The notes under the pieces are model-generated. The model saw nothing but the letters and a program-made list of their open reading frames with translations. It was not told the origin of the DNA and searched no databases. From positions 1 to 64,000 of the forward strand of contig NZ_JAKSXX010000190.1 of assembly GCF_022829385.1 (NCBI RefSeq): 64,000 bases of DNA, written 5' to 3'. The position numbers were made by a program, and so were the translations under genes. This stretch comes from Methylobacterium sp. J-070. Its GTDB lineage: Bacteria > Pseudomonadota > Alphaproteobacteria > Rhizobiales > Beijerinckiaceae. Of this stretch, positions 1-7,863 are shown piece after piece (the first letter of the stretch is position 1; each line of letters begins with the position of its first letter).

Positions 1-804
1 CGCGAAGGCCGCGAGCGGCACGAAGGCGCCGCGGATCACGTCGCCGGCGTGGTGGCGGAACAGCTCCAGGGCCGGGACCGGGCGCAGCCGGTCGAGGTCC
101 ATCATCCGGGCGAACTCGTCGGTGGCGACGAGGCGCAGCCGGGCGAACAGCGCGACCACGTTGATGGTGAAGGCGCAGTAGAACGGGAAGCGCCAGCCCC
201 AGTCGATGAAGTCGGCCGCGTCGAGGTTGACGATGAAGAACGCGAACAGGGCGCTCGCCACCATGAAGCCCAGGGGGGCGCCGAGCTGCGGGATCATCGC
301 GTACCAGCCGCGCCGCTCCCGCGGGGCGTTCATGGCGAGCAGCGAAGCGAGCCCGTCCCAGGCGCCGCCGAGCGCGAGCCCCTGCAGGATCCGCAGGCCG
401 GCCAGGATGTAGACGGCCGAGATGCCGATGCTGTCGTAGCGCGGCAGGAAGCTCACGGCCGCGGTGGACGCCCCGAGGAGGAACAGGGCGGTGGTGAGCT
501 TGACGCTGCGCCCGTGGCGGCGGTCGATCGCCATGAAGATCACCGTGCCGATCGGCCGGGCGATGAAGGCGAGGGCGAAGATCGCGAAGGCGTAGAGCGT
601 CCCTTTGAGCGGGTCGACGAAGGGGAAGAACACCTTCGGGAACACCAGCACGCAGGCGATGCCGAAGACGAAGAAATCGAAGTATTCGGACGCGCGGCCG
701 ATCACGACACCGATGGCGATCTCGTTCGGGTGGACCTTGTGGTCCCCCGTCGCCCGCTGGGCGTCGCGCTCCAGGCCGGTGGCCGTCGGGGTGTTGGCAC
801 TCAT
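1..804 (-). CDS. MFS transporter, metabolite:H+ symporter (MHS) type, 3' end outside window
   Basis: Inner-membrane secondary carrier. The reading frame is open on the minus strand from an ATG at 804 to the left edge, giving 268 residues of an expected 430 or so; the C-terminal half is missing. The N-terminal part reads GVVIGRASEYFDFFVFG, the usual opening of the MHS family (proline/betaine, citrate, shikimate symporters). It is followed by a loop with RPIG and DRRHGR, equivalent to the MFS signature between TM2 and TM3, and by GLALGGAWDG in TM4/5. The substrate cannot be told from the sequence. A second MHS carrier lies at 52817-54145. The gene is separated by 156 bases from the glycosyltransferase gene on the same strand, so a shared transcript is not clear. 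Confidence 0.85.
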   Translation of the reverse strand, partial: MSANTPTATGLERDAQRATGDHKVHPNEIAIGVVIGRASEYFDFFVFGIACVLVFPKVFFPFVDPLKGTLYAFAIFALAFIARPIGTVIFMAIDRRHGRSVKLTTALFLLGASTAAVSFLPRYDSIGISAVYILAGLRILQGLALGGAWDGLASLLAMNAPRERRGWYAMIPQLGAPLGFMVASALFAFFIVNLDAADFIDWGWRFPFYCAFTINVVALFARLRLVATDEFARMMDLDRLRPVPALELFRHHAGDVIRGAFVPLAAFA

Positions 805-960
805 CGCTGGTTGTCGCCCTCGCCGTGCGCCTGCCGAGGCGCCTTGGCCGGAACCGCCTCATGCGGCATGTCCAGAGGTATCGCAACCGGCCCTGGACGC
901 AAGTTCACCCACTGACGCATGCATGGCAACGCGCGGCGCGGACGGCCGCCTCCGCGCCGC

Positions 961-3159
961 TCACACCCGGTAATGCGCCGCGTTCCGTGACAGGTTGATG
1001 TTGTAGTAGGGGTCGGCGCGCAGCTCCGGGCCCCAGCGGTGCAGCATGGTCAGCACCTCGGCCTCGAAGCGCTTCTGCTTCTCGGGCGTGTCCTCGGCCC
1101 CGCGGCTCTTCGACTCGTGGTGGATCAGCCGGGCGAAGGGCGTCCAGACGATCCGGTAGCCGGCCCGGCGGACCTTCAGGCAGAGATCCACGTCGTTGAA
1201 GGCGACCTTCAGGTCGACCGCGTCGAAGCCGCCGACCTCGGCGAAGACGTCCGCCCGCATGGCGAGGCACGCGCCGGTGACCGCCGAGACCTCGTGGGCG
1301 ATCACCATGCGGCAGAAATAGCCCGGATCCGCGTCCGCGACGCCGAGGTGGCTGTGCCCCGCGACGCCCCCGATCCCCAGCACGATCCCGCCGTGCTGGA
1401 TGGTCCGGTCCGGGTAGAGCAGCTTCGCCCCGACGGCGCCGATCTCCGGCCGGACCGCGTGGCGGACCATCTCGGTGAGCCATTCGGGCTCCAGCACCTC
1501 GATGTCGTTGTTGAGGAACAGCAGAACCGGGCCGGTGGCCGCCGCCGCGCCGCGGTTCGACAGGTCCGAGAAGTTGAAGGCGCCGGGCACCGGCACGACG
1601 CGCACCCGCGGATCCTCCCGGTAGCGGGCGAAGAGCGCGGCCGTCTCGGGCTCGCGGCTGTCGTTGTCGACGATGACCACCTCGATGTCGGGATAGGCGG
1701 TGGCTCCGAGCAGCCCGTCGAGGGTCACCGACAGGATCTCGGCGCGGTCCCGGGTCGGGATCACGGCCGAGACCCGGGGGGGCGGCTCCGGCAGGGGGCG
1801 GATCAGGCGGTTGAATCCGTTGGGCCCGCGCTCGGCCCGGCCGCCGAACGGCGCCGCCACCTCCTCCAGGGCGCGCAGGCGCGCGGCCTCCGCCCGGGCG
1901 AGCGACCGGTCCGAGAAGGTGCCGGAGCCCTGCGCGGCGCGCCAGTGGTAGAGCACCCGGGGGATGTGGCGGATGCGGGCCGGCTCGAGCCCGGCGGTCA
2001 GGCGCAGCAGCAGATCGTGGTCCTGGCTGCCCTCGAAGCCCGGACGCAGGCCGCCGACGGCGCGCAGGGACTCGGTGCGCACCACCGTGAGATGGTTGAT
2101 GTAGTTCTGGGCGTAGAGAAGCTCCCGGTCGAAGGCCGCCTTGAAGTGCGGGTCGAACCGGCGCCCGCGCCCGTCGATCTTGTCCTCGTCGCTGTAGATC
2201 AGGACGAGGTCCGGGTCGCGGCGGAGCGCCCGGGCGACCTCGTAGAGGGCGTCCTCGGTGAGCGCGTCGTCGTGGTCCATGAAGGCGCAGACCGCGCCCC
2301 GGGCCAGCCCCAGCGCGTCGTTGGTCGCCCGGGCGATGTGGCCGTTCTCGGACCGGGTGTGGACGCGGATGCGCGGATCGGCCTCGGCCGCCCGGGCGAG
2401 GATCCGCGGGATCGCGGGCCGCGTGGAGGCGTCGTCGACGACGCACAGCTCCCAGTGGGGATAGAGTTGCGCGCGCAGCGACGCGAGGGCAGCTCGGAGC
2501 ACCTTCGGATCGGGATCGTGCACCGGCATCAGCACGGAGATCAGGGGCGGGTCCGCCCAGACGGCGATCTCGGCGGCGATGCCGTCCCGCTCCCGGCGGC
2601 GCAGGGCGTGGGTGCCGATCCAGGCGTCGTAGCCGGTCACGCGCCGATGGCGCAGGGCCCGGCCGAGGAAGCCCCGGGCCCGCACCTTCTTGCCGAGGAC
2701 GCGCCACCCGAGCGCCTGCGCGGTCAGGCCCGGCTCGCGCAGGAGGCCGCGCACGGCGAGGCCCGGCCGGGCGAGGCGGCGCACCGCGATCCGGCGCAGC
2801 CGGGCCGGCACCCGCCCGGAGGGATCGGCGACGCGCAACCCGGCGACGTCCTCGGGCAGGCGACCGATCCACGCGAAGGCGCCCGCGCCCCGCGCCTCCT
2901 GGGGCAGCAGCGAACCCGGGCGCCCGTCGGGCCCGACGAGGCTGATGTCCGGGACGGCGTCGCGGCCGTCGGCGGGATCGTTGAACAGGATGATCTCGAC
3001 CCAGCGGCCCGCGAGCCCGGGGAGTCCGACGCGCAGCCCGTCGGCGCCGGCCCGGACCGGCAGGACGCCCCGGGCGCGCCAGGGTCCGGAGAGCTGCGCC
3101 GGGGGCAAGCGGAGGCCGGGCGCCCCCGCGTCGGCCGCCGGCGCATCGGTCGCGCGCAC
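961..3159 (-). CDS. Glycosyltransferase with two family 2 (GT2) domains
   Basis: Probable sugar transfer for surface polysaccharide or O-antigen, 732 aa, cytosolic. An N-terminal region of about 200 residues has no clear match. The first GT2 domain starts near residue 203 (PLISVLMPVHDP) with the metal-binding HDD motif in FMDHDDALT near 294, and YSDEDK. The second GT2 domain starts near 456 (VSAVIPTRDR) with FLNNDIEV near 548 and ends with a rhamnosyltransferase-like tail (FNDVDLCLKVRRAGY). The frame is open as far as 4029, but the part above 3159 only shadows the upstream gene. The GTG at 3159 is chosen because it sits 2 bases past the TGA of the upstream gene and has GGAG seven bases ahead. 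Coupling suggests both proteins act in one process. Confidence 0.85.
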   Translation of the reverse strand: MRATDAPAADAGAPGLRLPPAQLSGPWRARGVLPVRAGADGLRVGLPGLAGRWVEIILFNDPADGRDAVPDISLVGPDGRPGSLLPQEARGAGAFAWIGRLPEDVAGLRVADPSGRVPARLRRIAVRRLARPGLAVRGLLREPGLTAQALGWRVLGKKVRARGFLGRALRHRRVTGYDAWIGTHALRRRERDGIAAEIAVWADPPLISVLMPVHDPDPKVLRAALASLRAQLYPHWELCVVDDASTRPAIPRILARAAEADPRIRVHTRSENGHIARATNDALGLARGAVCAFMDHDDALTEDALYEVARALRRDPDLVLIYSDEDKIDGRGRRFDPHFKAAFDRELLYAQNYINHLTVVRTESLRAVGGLRPGFEGSQDHDLLLRLTAGLEPARIRHIPRVLYHWRAAQGSGTFSDRSLARAEAARLRALEEVAAPFGGRAERGPNGFNRLIRPLPEPPPRVSAVIPTRDRAEILSVTLDGLLGATAYPDIEVVIVDNDSREPETAALFARYREDPRVRVVPVPGAFNFSDLSNRGAAAATGPVLLFLNNDIEVLEPEWLTEMVRHAVRPEIGAVGAKLLYPDRTIQHGGIVLGIGGVAGHSHLGVADADPGYFCRMVIAHEVSAVTGACLAMRADVFAEVGGFDAVDLKVAFNDVDLCLKVRRAGYRIVWTPFARLIHHESKSRGAEDTPEKQKRFEAEVLTMLHRWGPELRADPYYNINLSRNAAHYRV

Positions 3160-3161
3160 GA

Positions 3162-4265
3162 TCAGCTCCAGCTCTTGTCGACCGAGGCCTTGACGGCATC
3201 CGACATGGCGACGTCGAACACGATCATCTCCTCGACCGCCTTGACGCCTCTCAGGCGCTGGGCGAGCGCCTGGGTCTCGGCGGGCACCGGGGGCAGGACC
3301 GGGATCGGCGTGGCGATGCCGAGCCGGTCGAACAGCGTCGACGCGAAGGCGGGGAACCGGGCCTTGTGGCCGACGATGCCGACCCGGGCCAAGATCTCGA
3401 TCGCCGCGATGGAGTTGCCCGGATGCAGCCGGTCGTCGGGCATGCGGGTGCCGAGCTGGCGGGTCAGCGGGTTGTACAGCAGCCGGTAGGCCGGCTCCGG
3501 CAGCATGCGGAAGAAGCGCTTGAGGGCCTTGGGGTCGGTGAAGTCGTAGGCCTCCGCGAAGGCGGCGGCCTCGGCGAGCGGGCCCAGGCGCCAGCTGCGG
3601 GCGGGATCGGCGGCGTCGCCGGCCCGGGCCTTGAGCCAGCGCATGCGGGTCGCGGTCTCGACGTAGGGGTCCTGCAGCAGGATCGCGGTGACCATCAGGT
3701 CCGGCGTCATGTAGTTCTCGTAACGCGGGATGGTCACGGCCCCCGACAGGAACGCCGAGGGGGCGGCCGAGCCGGTCAGCACGCAGGTCATGATCTCGTC
3801 CGGCAGCTTGTGGATGCCGAAGTAGCTGTGCTGGAAATGGGGGAACAGCGCCGCCTGGAGCAGGGTCTCGGGCTCGAGGCCGGTGTTGATCAGCATCACC
3901 CGCAGGGGGATCTGCCCCGCGGCCGGCATGCGGCGGTAGATCAGGACGTTGGTGTCGGCGTCGTAGAGTTCGAGCCGGGGCAGGTCGGGCAGGCCCGGCA
4001 CCTCGGCGGCGGTCAGCACGAAGGTGCATTGCCCGGTCGCGTGCCAGCCGTGGCGCCGGAACGTCTCGTCCGTGACGCTGGCCGGGACCTCGGCCACGCG
4101 CCGGCCGTCGACCGAGACCGCGACCCGGCTGATGGCGAGGGGATTGTCCGGTACGATCCAGCCGTGGATCGAGTCACCCTGATCGTGGTCGATGAAGTAG
4201 CGCATGTCCCGAAGCGTGAGGGGGCGTGTCTCGCGGCGTGGCCGGATGCCGAGCGGCAGGCCCAT
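3162..4265 (-). CDS. Hypothetical protein coupled to a glycosyltransferase
   Basis: 367 aa, not recognised. No signal peptide or membrane segment is visible. Residues about 21-110 (from MRYFIDHDQG) look like a small beta domain with GWIVPDN and VAVSVDGRRVAEVP, a pattern often seen in accessory domains of polysaccharide enzymes. The remaining helical part contains VMLINTGLEPETLL and HFQHSYFGIHKLPDEIM. This resembles the layout of sulfotransferase-like surface-polysaccharide proteins, but no P-loop is seen, so no activity is assigned. The start at 4265 has GGGGGA upstream; an internal ATG at 4205 is an alternative without a good ribosome site. The stop is 2 bases from the glycosyltransferase start, pointing to translational coupling. 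Confidence 0.7.
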   Translation of the reverse strand: MGLPLGIRPRRETRPLTLRDMRYFIDHDQGDSIHGWIVPDNPLAISRVAVSVDGRRVAEVPASVTDETFRRHGWHATGQCTFVLTAAEVPGLPDLPRLELYDADTNVLIYRRMPAAGQIPLRVMLINTGLEPETLLQAALFPHFQHSYFGIHKLPDEIMTCVLTGSAAPSAFLSGAVTIPRYENYMTPDLMVTAILLQDPYVETATRMRWLKARAGDAADPARSWRLGPLAEAAAFAEAYDFTDPKALKRFFRMLPEPAYRLLYNPLTRQLGTRMPDDRLHPGNSIAAIEILARVGIVGHKARFPAFASTLFDRLGIATPIPVLPPVPAETQALAQRLRGVKAVEEMIVFDVAMSDAVKASVDKSWS

Positions 4266-4316
4266 AGCGCATTTTTCCCCCGGCGTGCACCATCGCGGTC
4301 CCGACGCGCCGCGTCG

Positions 4317-4336
4317 CCCGGCCGGATCCGGCCGGG
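4317..4336. repeat. 20-bp perfect palindrome upstream of tRNA-Val
   Basis: CCCGGCCGGATCCGGCCGGG is a perfect palindrome centred on GGATCC. It lies between the divergent hypothetical gene (start 4265) and tRNA-Val (4428). It may be a regulatory site or simply a product of high GC; no function is claimed. Confidence 0.5.
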
Positions 4337-4427
4337 CGGGCGGGCCGGCGGCGCGCAGGTTCCGCTTGCGCCCCCGCCGGCCAGCCGCTATAGGCCCCGC
4401 CCACCGGAGCCCGCACGGCTCCGGCCC

Positions 4428-4502
4428 GGGCGCGTAGCTCAGCGGGAGAGCACTACCTTGACATGGTAGGGGTCACAGGTTCGATCCCTGTCGCGCCCAC
4501 CA
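4428..4502 (+). tRNA. tRNA-Val (GAC)
   Basis: Complete cloverleaf read by eye. The acceptor stem GGGCGCG pairs with CGCGCCC. The D arm has GCTC-AGCGGGA-GAGC. The anticodon stem CTACC/GGTAG encloses the loop TTGACAT with anticodon GAC. The T arm ACAGG-TTCGATC-CCTGT has the invariant TTCGA. Discriminator A and an encoded CCA end the gene. There is no variable arm. The gene stands alone. Confidence 0.97.
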
Positions 4503-4763
4503 CTCCTTCAATGACTTAGCTGGCATCGAAGAAGTGGTCGCAGGTTCGGCGAACCTGAAGCGGGTTCAGCGGGCCTCGCAAGCCGGTTCGCACGGCCACC
4601 GACCCGACCGTCCCCGAATTGCGGAAAACGTCCGACGTCCCGGATGACGCGATCACCGCCGCGGTCGACGCGGTGTCGGCCAACCTCGCGACCGAGGCCT
4701 ATCCGCAGGTTCGGAGACAGCGTGTCGCGCCAACGGCTTCAGCGGCCCGGCTCAGGCGGCGCG

Positions 4764-4961
4764 TCAGATCAGGCCGCCACCCGGTCCACCCGTGAGCGAC
4801 CGGCCGGCCCGGGAGACGAGCTTCGCGAAGGCCAGGGCGGCGGCCGACGCCTGTGTCTCGGATGGGAAGGTCCGGTCCGATTCGAGGACCGTCATCTCGG
4901 TCGCGTCGAGAAGGACCCAGGTCCAGAGGTGACGGCTGGTGGAGCGGATCTCGAAGTGCAT
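4764..4961 (-). CDS. Small hypothetical protein (65 aa)
   Basis: Product begins MHFEIRSTSRHLWTWVLLDA and continues with a mixed alpha/beta pattern rich in ordinary residues (W, D, E, T). This differs from the arginine/proline-rich noise typical of shadow frames in this GC-rich DNA. It is not recognised; the shape (short beta hairpin plus helix) recalls small stand-alone domains that are common and uncharacterised in Methylobacteriaceae. The ribosome site ahead of 4961 is weak. It lies alone in the small-gene stretch after tRNA-Val. Confidence 0.5.
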   Translation of the reverse strand: MHFEIRSTSRHLWTWVLLDATEMTVLESDRTFPSETQASAAALAFAKLVSRAGRSLTGGPGGGLI

Positions 4962-5292
4962 GGCGGGCTCGCGGAGCGGGACATGCCCGCACGATGCCTC
5001 GCGAAAAGCCTCGACGTGTTAATGGCTTGGCCGGCGCAACAACCTGTGACGGCGAACATCGGCCTTGTCCCCGACATTCCCGCTGATCACACAGCAAATC
5101 GTCAGTGCGCCGCGGCGAACGCCCAGATCGGGATGCCCGCCGTCTGGCCCTGGAGCGGGCGTGGCCACACCGGCCGGCTTAGGACCGGGCTCGTTGAGAG
5201 GATCGGCCAGGACTGAAGGCGTCGGACATGCGGCGCGGTCGGAAGACGAGCGCGGCGCAGGCGGTGCTGAAGCTGCAATGAGCTTGATCGCA
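4962..5292. other. Non-coding stretch with repeat copy 1
   Basis: No frame here looks like protein on either strand. The stretch contains copy 1 of the dispersed repeat (5186-5227). Nothing else is recognised. Confidence 0.5.
5186..5227 (+). repeat. Dispersed non-coding repeat, copy 1
   Basis: 42 bp containing GAGGATCGGCCAGGACTGAA. It matches the reverse complement of 22343-22384 at 37 of 42 positions and is more loosely similar to 60170-60208. All three copies are in non-coding DNA. Confidence 0.7.
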
Positions 5293-5607
5293 TCACGGGC
5301 TGAGCCCAGCCCCGGTCCTTCGCACGGGTCGCACAGGGTAGGGGCGATCGACCTGCGACCGGGCCTCGACCCGGTGCGACATCGGTCTCACGCCCAGCAG
5401 CGCGTGCAGCTTCGCCGTCACGCCGGCCATGACCACAAACCCGATCGCCAGGGCGAAGATCTTCAGGGTGTGCCCGATGGCGTCATCGTACTGCCGCCCG
5501 GCGTGGACGATCAGCAAGCCGACCGCGATGAACGCGGCAGCCGAGATCAGCGGGATCGTCAGGTCGGGCATCGCCGTCAACGGCCCGAGCCGCCGGCTGG
5601 TTCTCAT
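5293..5607 (-). CDS. Small membrane protein, hypothetical (104 aa)
   Basis: Two hydrophobic segments are visible: LISAAAFIAVGLLIVHAG (about residues 20-37) and IFALAIGFVVMAGVTAKLHAL (about 50-70), separated by a short charged loop (RQYDDAIGHTLK). The C-terminal 30 residues are basic and probably cytoplasmic. This is the shape of a small two-helix inner-membrane protein. The family is not recognised. Starts at 5607 (AGG just ahead) or 5571 (MPDLT) are both possible; neither has a strong ribosome site. Confidence 0.5.
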   Translation of the reverse strand: MRTSRRLGPLTAMPDLTIPLISAAAFIAVGLLIVHAGRQYDDAIGHTLKIFALAIGFVVMAGVTAKLHALLGVRPMSHRVEARSQVDRPYPVRPVRRTGAGLSP

Positions 5608-5678
5608 CCTGCGAACGATGACCGGTCAATCCGCGCGACTGGGCGCGGCGTCGACCGAGGAGCCGACGATCCGTGCGC

Positions 5679-5933
5679 TCAGGGCGCTTCGAATACGACG
5701 CCGAACCGCGCGCCGGTGCGCCTGACCACCGTGCAGCGACGCAGCGTTTGGTCGATGGCAGTCAAAAGCGTGAAGGCCGCAGGCACCGCGTCCTCTTCAC
5801 CTGTCTCGAGCAACGCGCCGGTGTCCGACATATTCCACACGAGGCACCGCAACCGCCGGCCGGTATCGTCTTCCAGGATGTGCCCGGCGCTGAAGCAGTC
5901 CGTTCTGCCCGAGAGGCGCTTCTCGCCAGCCAT
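5679..5933 (-). CDS. PilZ domain protein (84 aa)
   Basis: Single-domain PilZ protein, a likely receptor for cyclic di-GMP. The two signature motifs are present in order: RLSGR (RxxxR) near residue 7 and NMSDTGALLE (N-x-S-x-x-G) near 35. A beta-rich remainder with TVVRRTGARFGVVF follows, which is typical of the family. The length fits a stand-alone PilZ domain. The ATG at 5933 is chosen because GGAGGGCAAAC precedes it; an earlier in-frame start at 5960 lacks such a site. The output partner is unknown. A second PilZ-like frame lies at 7372-7734. Confidence 0.75.
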   Translation of the reverse strand: MAGEKRLSGRTDCFSAGHILEDDTGRRLRCLVWNMSDTGALLETGEEDAVPAAFTLLTAIDQTLRRCTVVRRTGARFGVVFEAP

Positions 5934-6141
5934 GTTTGCCCTCCGAATGACGAGAAGCATTCAAGCGGGCCAGCCTCTTACGATGGTGTTACTGGCGAGC
6001 GCCACGTCAGGCTCGACATACCGACGTGCTTACTCCTGCATGAAGGCGAACAACTTCAGCGGCGTTCGTGGAGCACGCCCATGCCGGCGCACCAGGAGGT
6101 CCCTCCGGGCGAGCGGCGAAGGGGCGGGGCATGACGTGCTC

Positions 6142-6318
6142 TCACCCAAGGCTCAGCGCCAGCACAAGCTGCTGTCCGGCGAACGCCAGACCGGTCAGGA
6201 GCCCGCCGACCAAGACCGCGTCGACGATGCCGCGCTCCGGCTCGGGCCGGCTCCGAGCGACAGCGCGACTTGGTGCGCTGGGCTGGCGAAGCCACACCAC
6301 GTTGTCCGACCGCCTCAT
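6142..6318 (-). CDS. Small single-pass membrane peptide, hypothetical (58 aa)
   Basis: The peptide begins MRRSDNVVWLRQP and ends with one hydrophobic stretch, VDAVLVGGLLTGLAFAGQQL, suggesting an N-in anchored micro-protein. The start at 6318 is supported by an excellent ribosome site, GGAGGCGGTC, directly ahead. That site is the main reason for calling the gene. The family is not recognised. Confidence 0.5.
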   Translation of the reverse strand: MRRSDNVVWLRQPSAPSRAVARSRPEPERGIVDAVLVGGLLTGLAFAGQQLVLALSLG

Positions 6319-6483
6319 GACCGCCTCCGGCATCGTTGCTGAAGGGTAACTGGGCCCGGATGGCGATGCTTGGCATGCGCCAGCGCACATCCGTGTCTGC
6401 CGCGGGAGGGCGGAGGCATGAACGCGCCTCGCATCGCGACTCGGCGCGTCGAAGACGTGCAGCGCGTCACCGGCGCCTCGGCA

Positions 6484-6792
6484 TCAGCCCGATTGGCTGT
6501 TTCGTTCCCGGTCGCCGTTGAAGGCACCCGACCGGCCGCCGGCAACCCGCGTGGTGCTTGGGCGCGCCTGTCGACCGGTTTCCGGCTCGGCCCTGCCCAG
6601 CGCGGCAGAGCCCGCCGAGACGACGGGCCGGCCGTAACCGGGGCTCCTGCCCGAAACAGCCTCCTCCAGGCGTTCCGCGTCCTCGATCGACATCGAAGAG
6701 AACGGAGCTCCGACAAGCGGCTCCTCAGGTTCGGCGCGGGCGCGCGCCAGCCAGGCGGCGGGATCGTTCCTGAACGCATCAACGAAGGACAT
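6484..6792 (-). CDS. Hypothetical protein (102 aa)
   Basis: The first 60 residues (MSFVDAFRNDPAAWLARARA, then EPEEPLVGAPFSSMSIEDAERLEEAVSG in two helices) look like a genuine acidic, helical protein. The last 40 residues are low-complexity and may be a recent extension. The ATG at 6792 has GGGGAG seven bases upstream. No family is recognised. Confidence 0.45.
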   Translation of the reverse strand: MSFVDAFRNDPAAWLARARAEPEEPLVGAPFSSMSIEDAERLEEAVSGRSPGYGRPVVSAGSAALGRAEPETGRQARPSTTRVAGGRSGAFNGDRERNSQSG

Positions 6793-7010
6793 CGGCCGCT
6801 CCCCGGGATGGCGGAGATCCAACGCTGGCCTCGGGCACAGGTTCAGCCGCGCGGCCCTCTCTTCGGAGCCCCGGACCCCGCAGCACGCCGATTGCCGGAA
6901 CGCGCTTATGCGGGCGATCGCGCGCAAGCTCCGCGCGGAGGCCGATGCCGAGGGCGCGAGGGGGGATCTGTTCGGCGTTGGGAGGAGGTACGGTCGTGAC
7001 GTCCGAAGGC

Positions 7011-7214
7011 CTACATCCCCTTCATCGAGTCGATCAGACCCGGCTCTTCGTTCTCGGGGACCTGATCGGCAGACCGATCGTCGTGCGAAGCCTGTCGATC
7101 AGGCAAACGCTCCTGCGGGCAGCCGTCTTCCGCCAGCCGCTTACGCCTGACGCGCTCGAGCACCGCAGCCTCCTCGGGGGTCAACGTGGCACCACCGCTG
7201 TGATCGCGCGCCAT
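7011..7214 (-). CDS. Small charged hypothetical protein (67 aa)
   Basis: Highly charged and probably helical: LTPEEAAVLERVRRKRLAED in the N-terminal half, then an acidic tail (DQVPENEEPG). No domain is recognised. The ATG at 7214 is chosen over 7271 because GGGAGGTTCT stands directly ahead of it. It resembles small soluble stress-associated proteins only in composition, so no role is assigned. Confidence 0.45.
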   Translation of the reverse strand: MARDHSGGATLTPEEAAVLERVRRKRLAEDGCPQERLPDRQASHDDRSADQVPENEEPGLIDSMKGM

Positions 7215-7371
7215 GAGAACCTCCCGCTGCTTTCTGGCCGTCGCGGCACGGATGCCGTTCGGGTCTTCCATGTCGAAGTCGCCGACGGAGCCGTGCGTTC
7301 CCGAGGGCTGCCCGCCCCGGCCTCCGAGCCCGAGATCCCGGGGCGGAGGCGCGCATGAATGATCGCAACGC

Positions 7372-7734
7372 TCAGACGACGACCTGCGCGCCGATCTTGC
7401 CGCCCTCTCGCCACATCACGTCGCCGTGTTGGTGGAGAAGCCGTCCCGCTGAGACCAACCGAAAGTTTTCCGGCGCCGTCGCATCTTCCTCGATCTCGAT
7501 CATCGCGCCGGATCTGCTGAGGTCCCGAACGAGGCCGTCGCGACCTTCCTGCGAGGTCCGCCGGCCCGCCGCCGCGTGAGCCGAAGCTGCCGACGGGGGC
7601 GCCAGCGGACGCGGCGCGGCCGAGCCCGCGCGAAGGTCCGCTATGCGACGCAGGGCGCGGGAGCCCGGTCCCCAACCCGCGACCGTGTCGAGGCCGCATG
7701 CCGCCCGTCGGGCATCACCCCGACTGTCCCGCAC
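7372..7734 (-). CDS. PilZ-like domain protein, N-terminus doubtful
   Basis: The C-terminal half reads VRDLSRSGAMIEIEEDA and then RLLHQHGDVMWREGGKIGAQVV. This is the (D/N)-x-S-x-x-G strand and the closing beta-barrel strands of a PilZ domain. The N-terminal half, where an RxxxR motif is expected, reads instead as arginine/alanine-rich noise with only RRTSQEGR near the junction. Either the start is internal and hard to place, or the 5' part is frameshifted and the gene is decaying. The only long start is a GTG at 7734. Confidence 0.45.
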   Translation of the reverse strand: MRDSRGDARRAACGLDTVAGWGPGSRALRRIADLRAGSAAPRPLAPPSAASAHAAAGRRTSQEGRDGLVRDLSRSGAMIEIEEDATAPENFRLVSAGRLLHQHGDVMWREGGKIGAQVVV

Positions 7735-7863
7735 CCCTCGCGCGGTCTCCGCCGAGATCTGCCCGGGGCCGGTCCGACGTCGTCCGCCTGCCGTCGCATT
7801 TGCCCGGGAGGCTGTCGCCGGCGCCGCCGATCCCGTCTCCGGAGCGGCGGGGTCAGGCGAGCG

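Noticed and set aside
1039-3489. 816-aa plus-strand frame over the glycosyltransferase
   Set aside because: Antisense shadow with no domain features.
4503-4760. Possible phage or integrated-element fragment after tRNA-Val
   Set aside because: A protein-like run (VPDDAITAAVDAVSANLATE) is visible at about 4640-4700, but no start, no integrase and no repeat of the tRNA end were found.
5065-6342. 425-aa plus-strand frame in the small-gene stretch
   Set aside because: No domain; its opposite strand carries PilZ and other small genes with ribosome sites.
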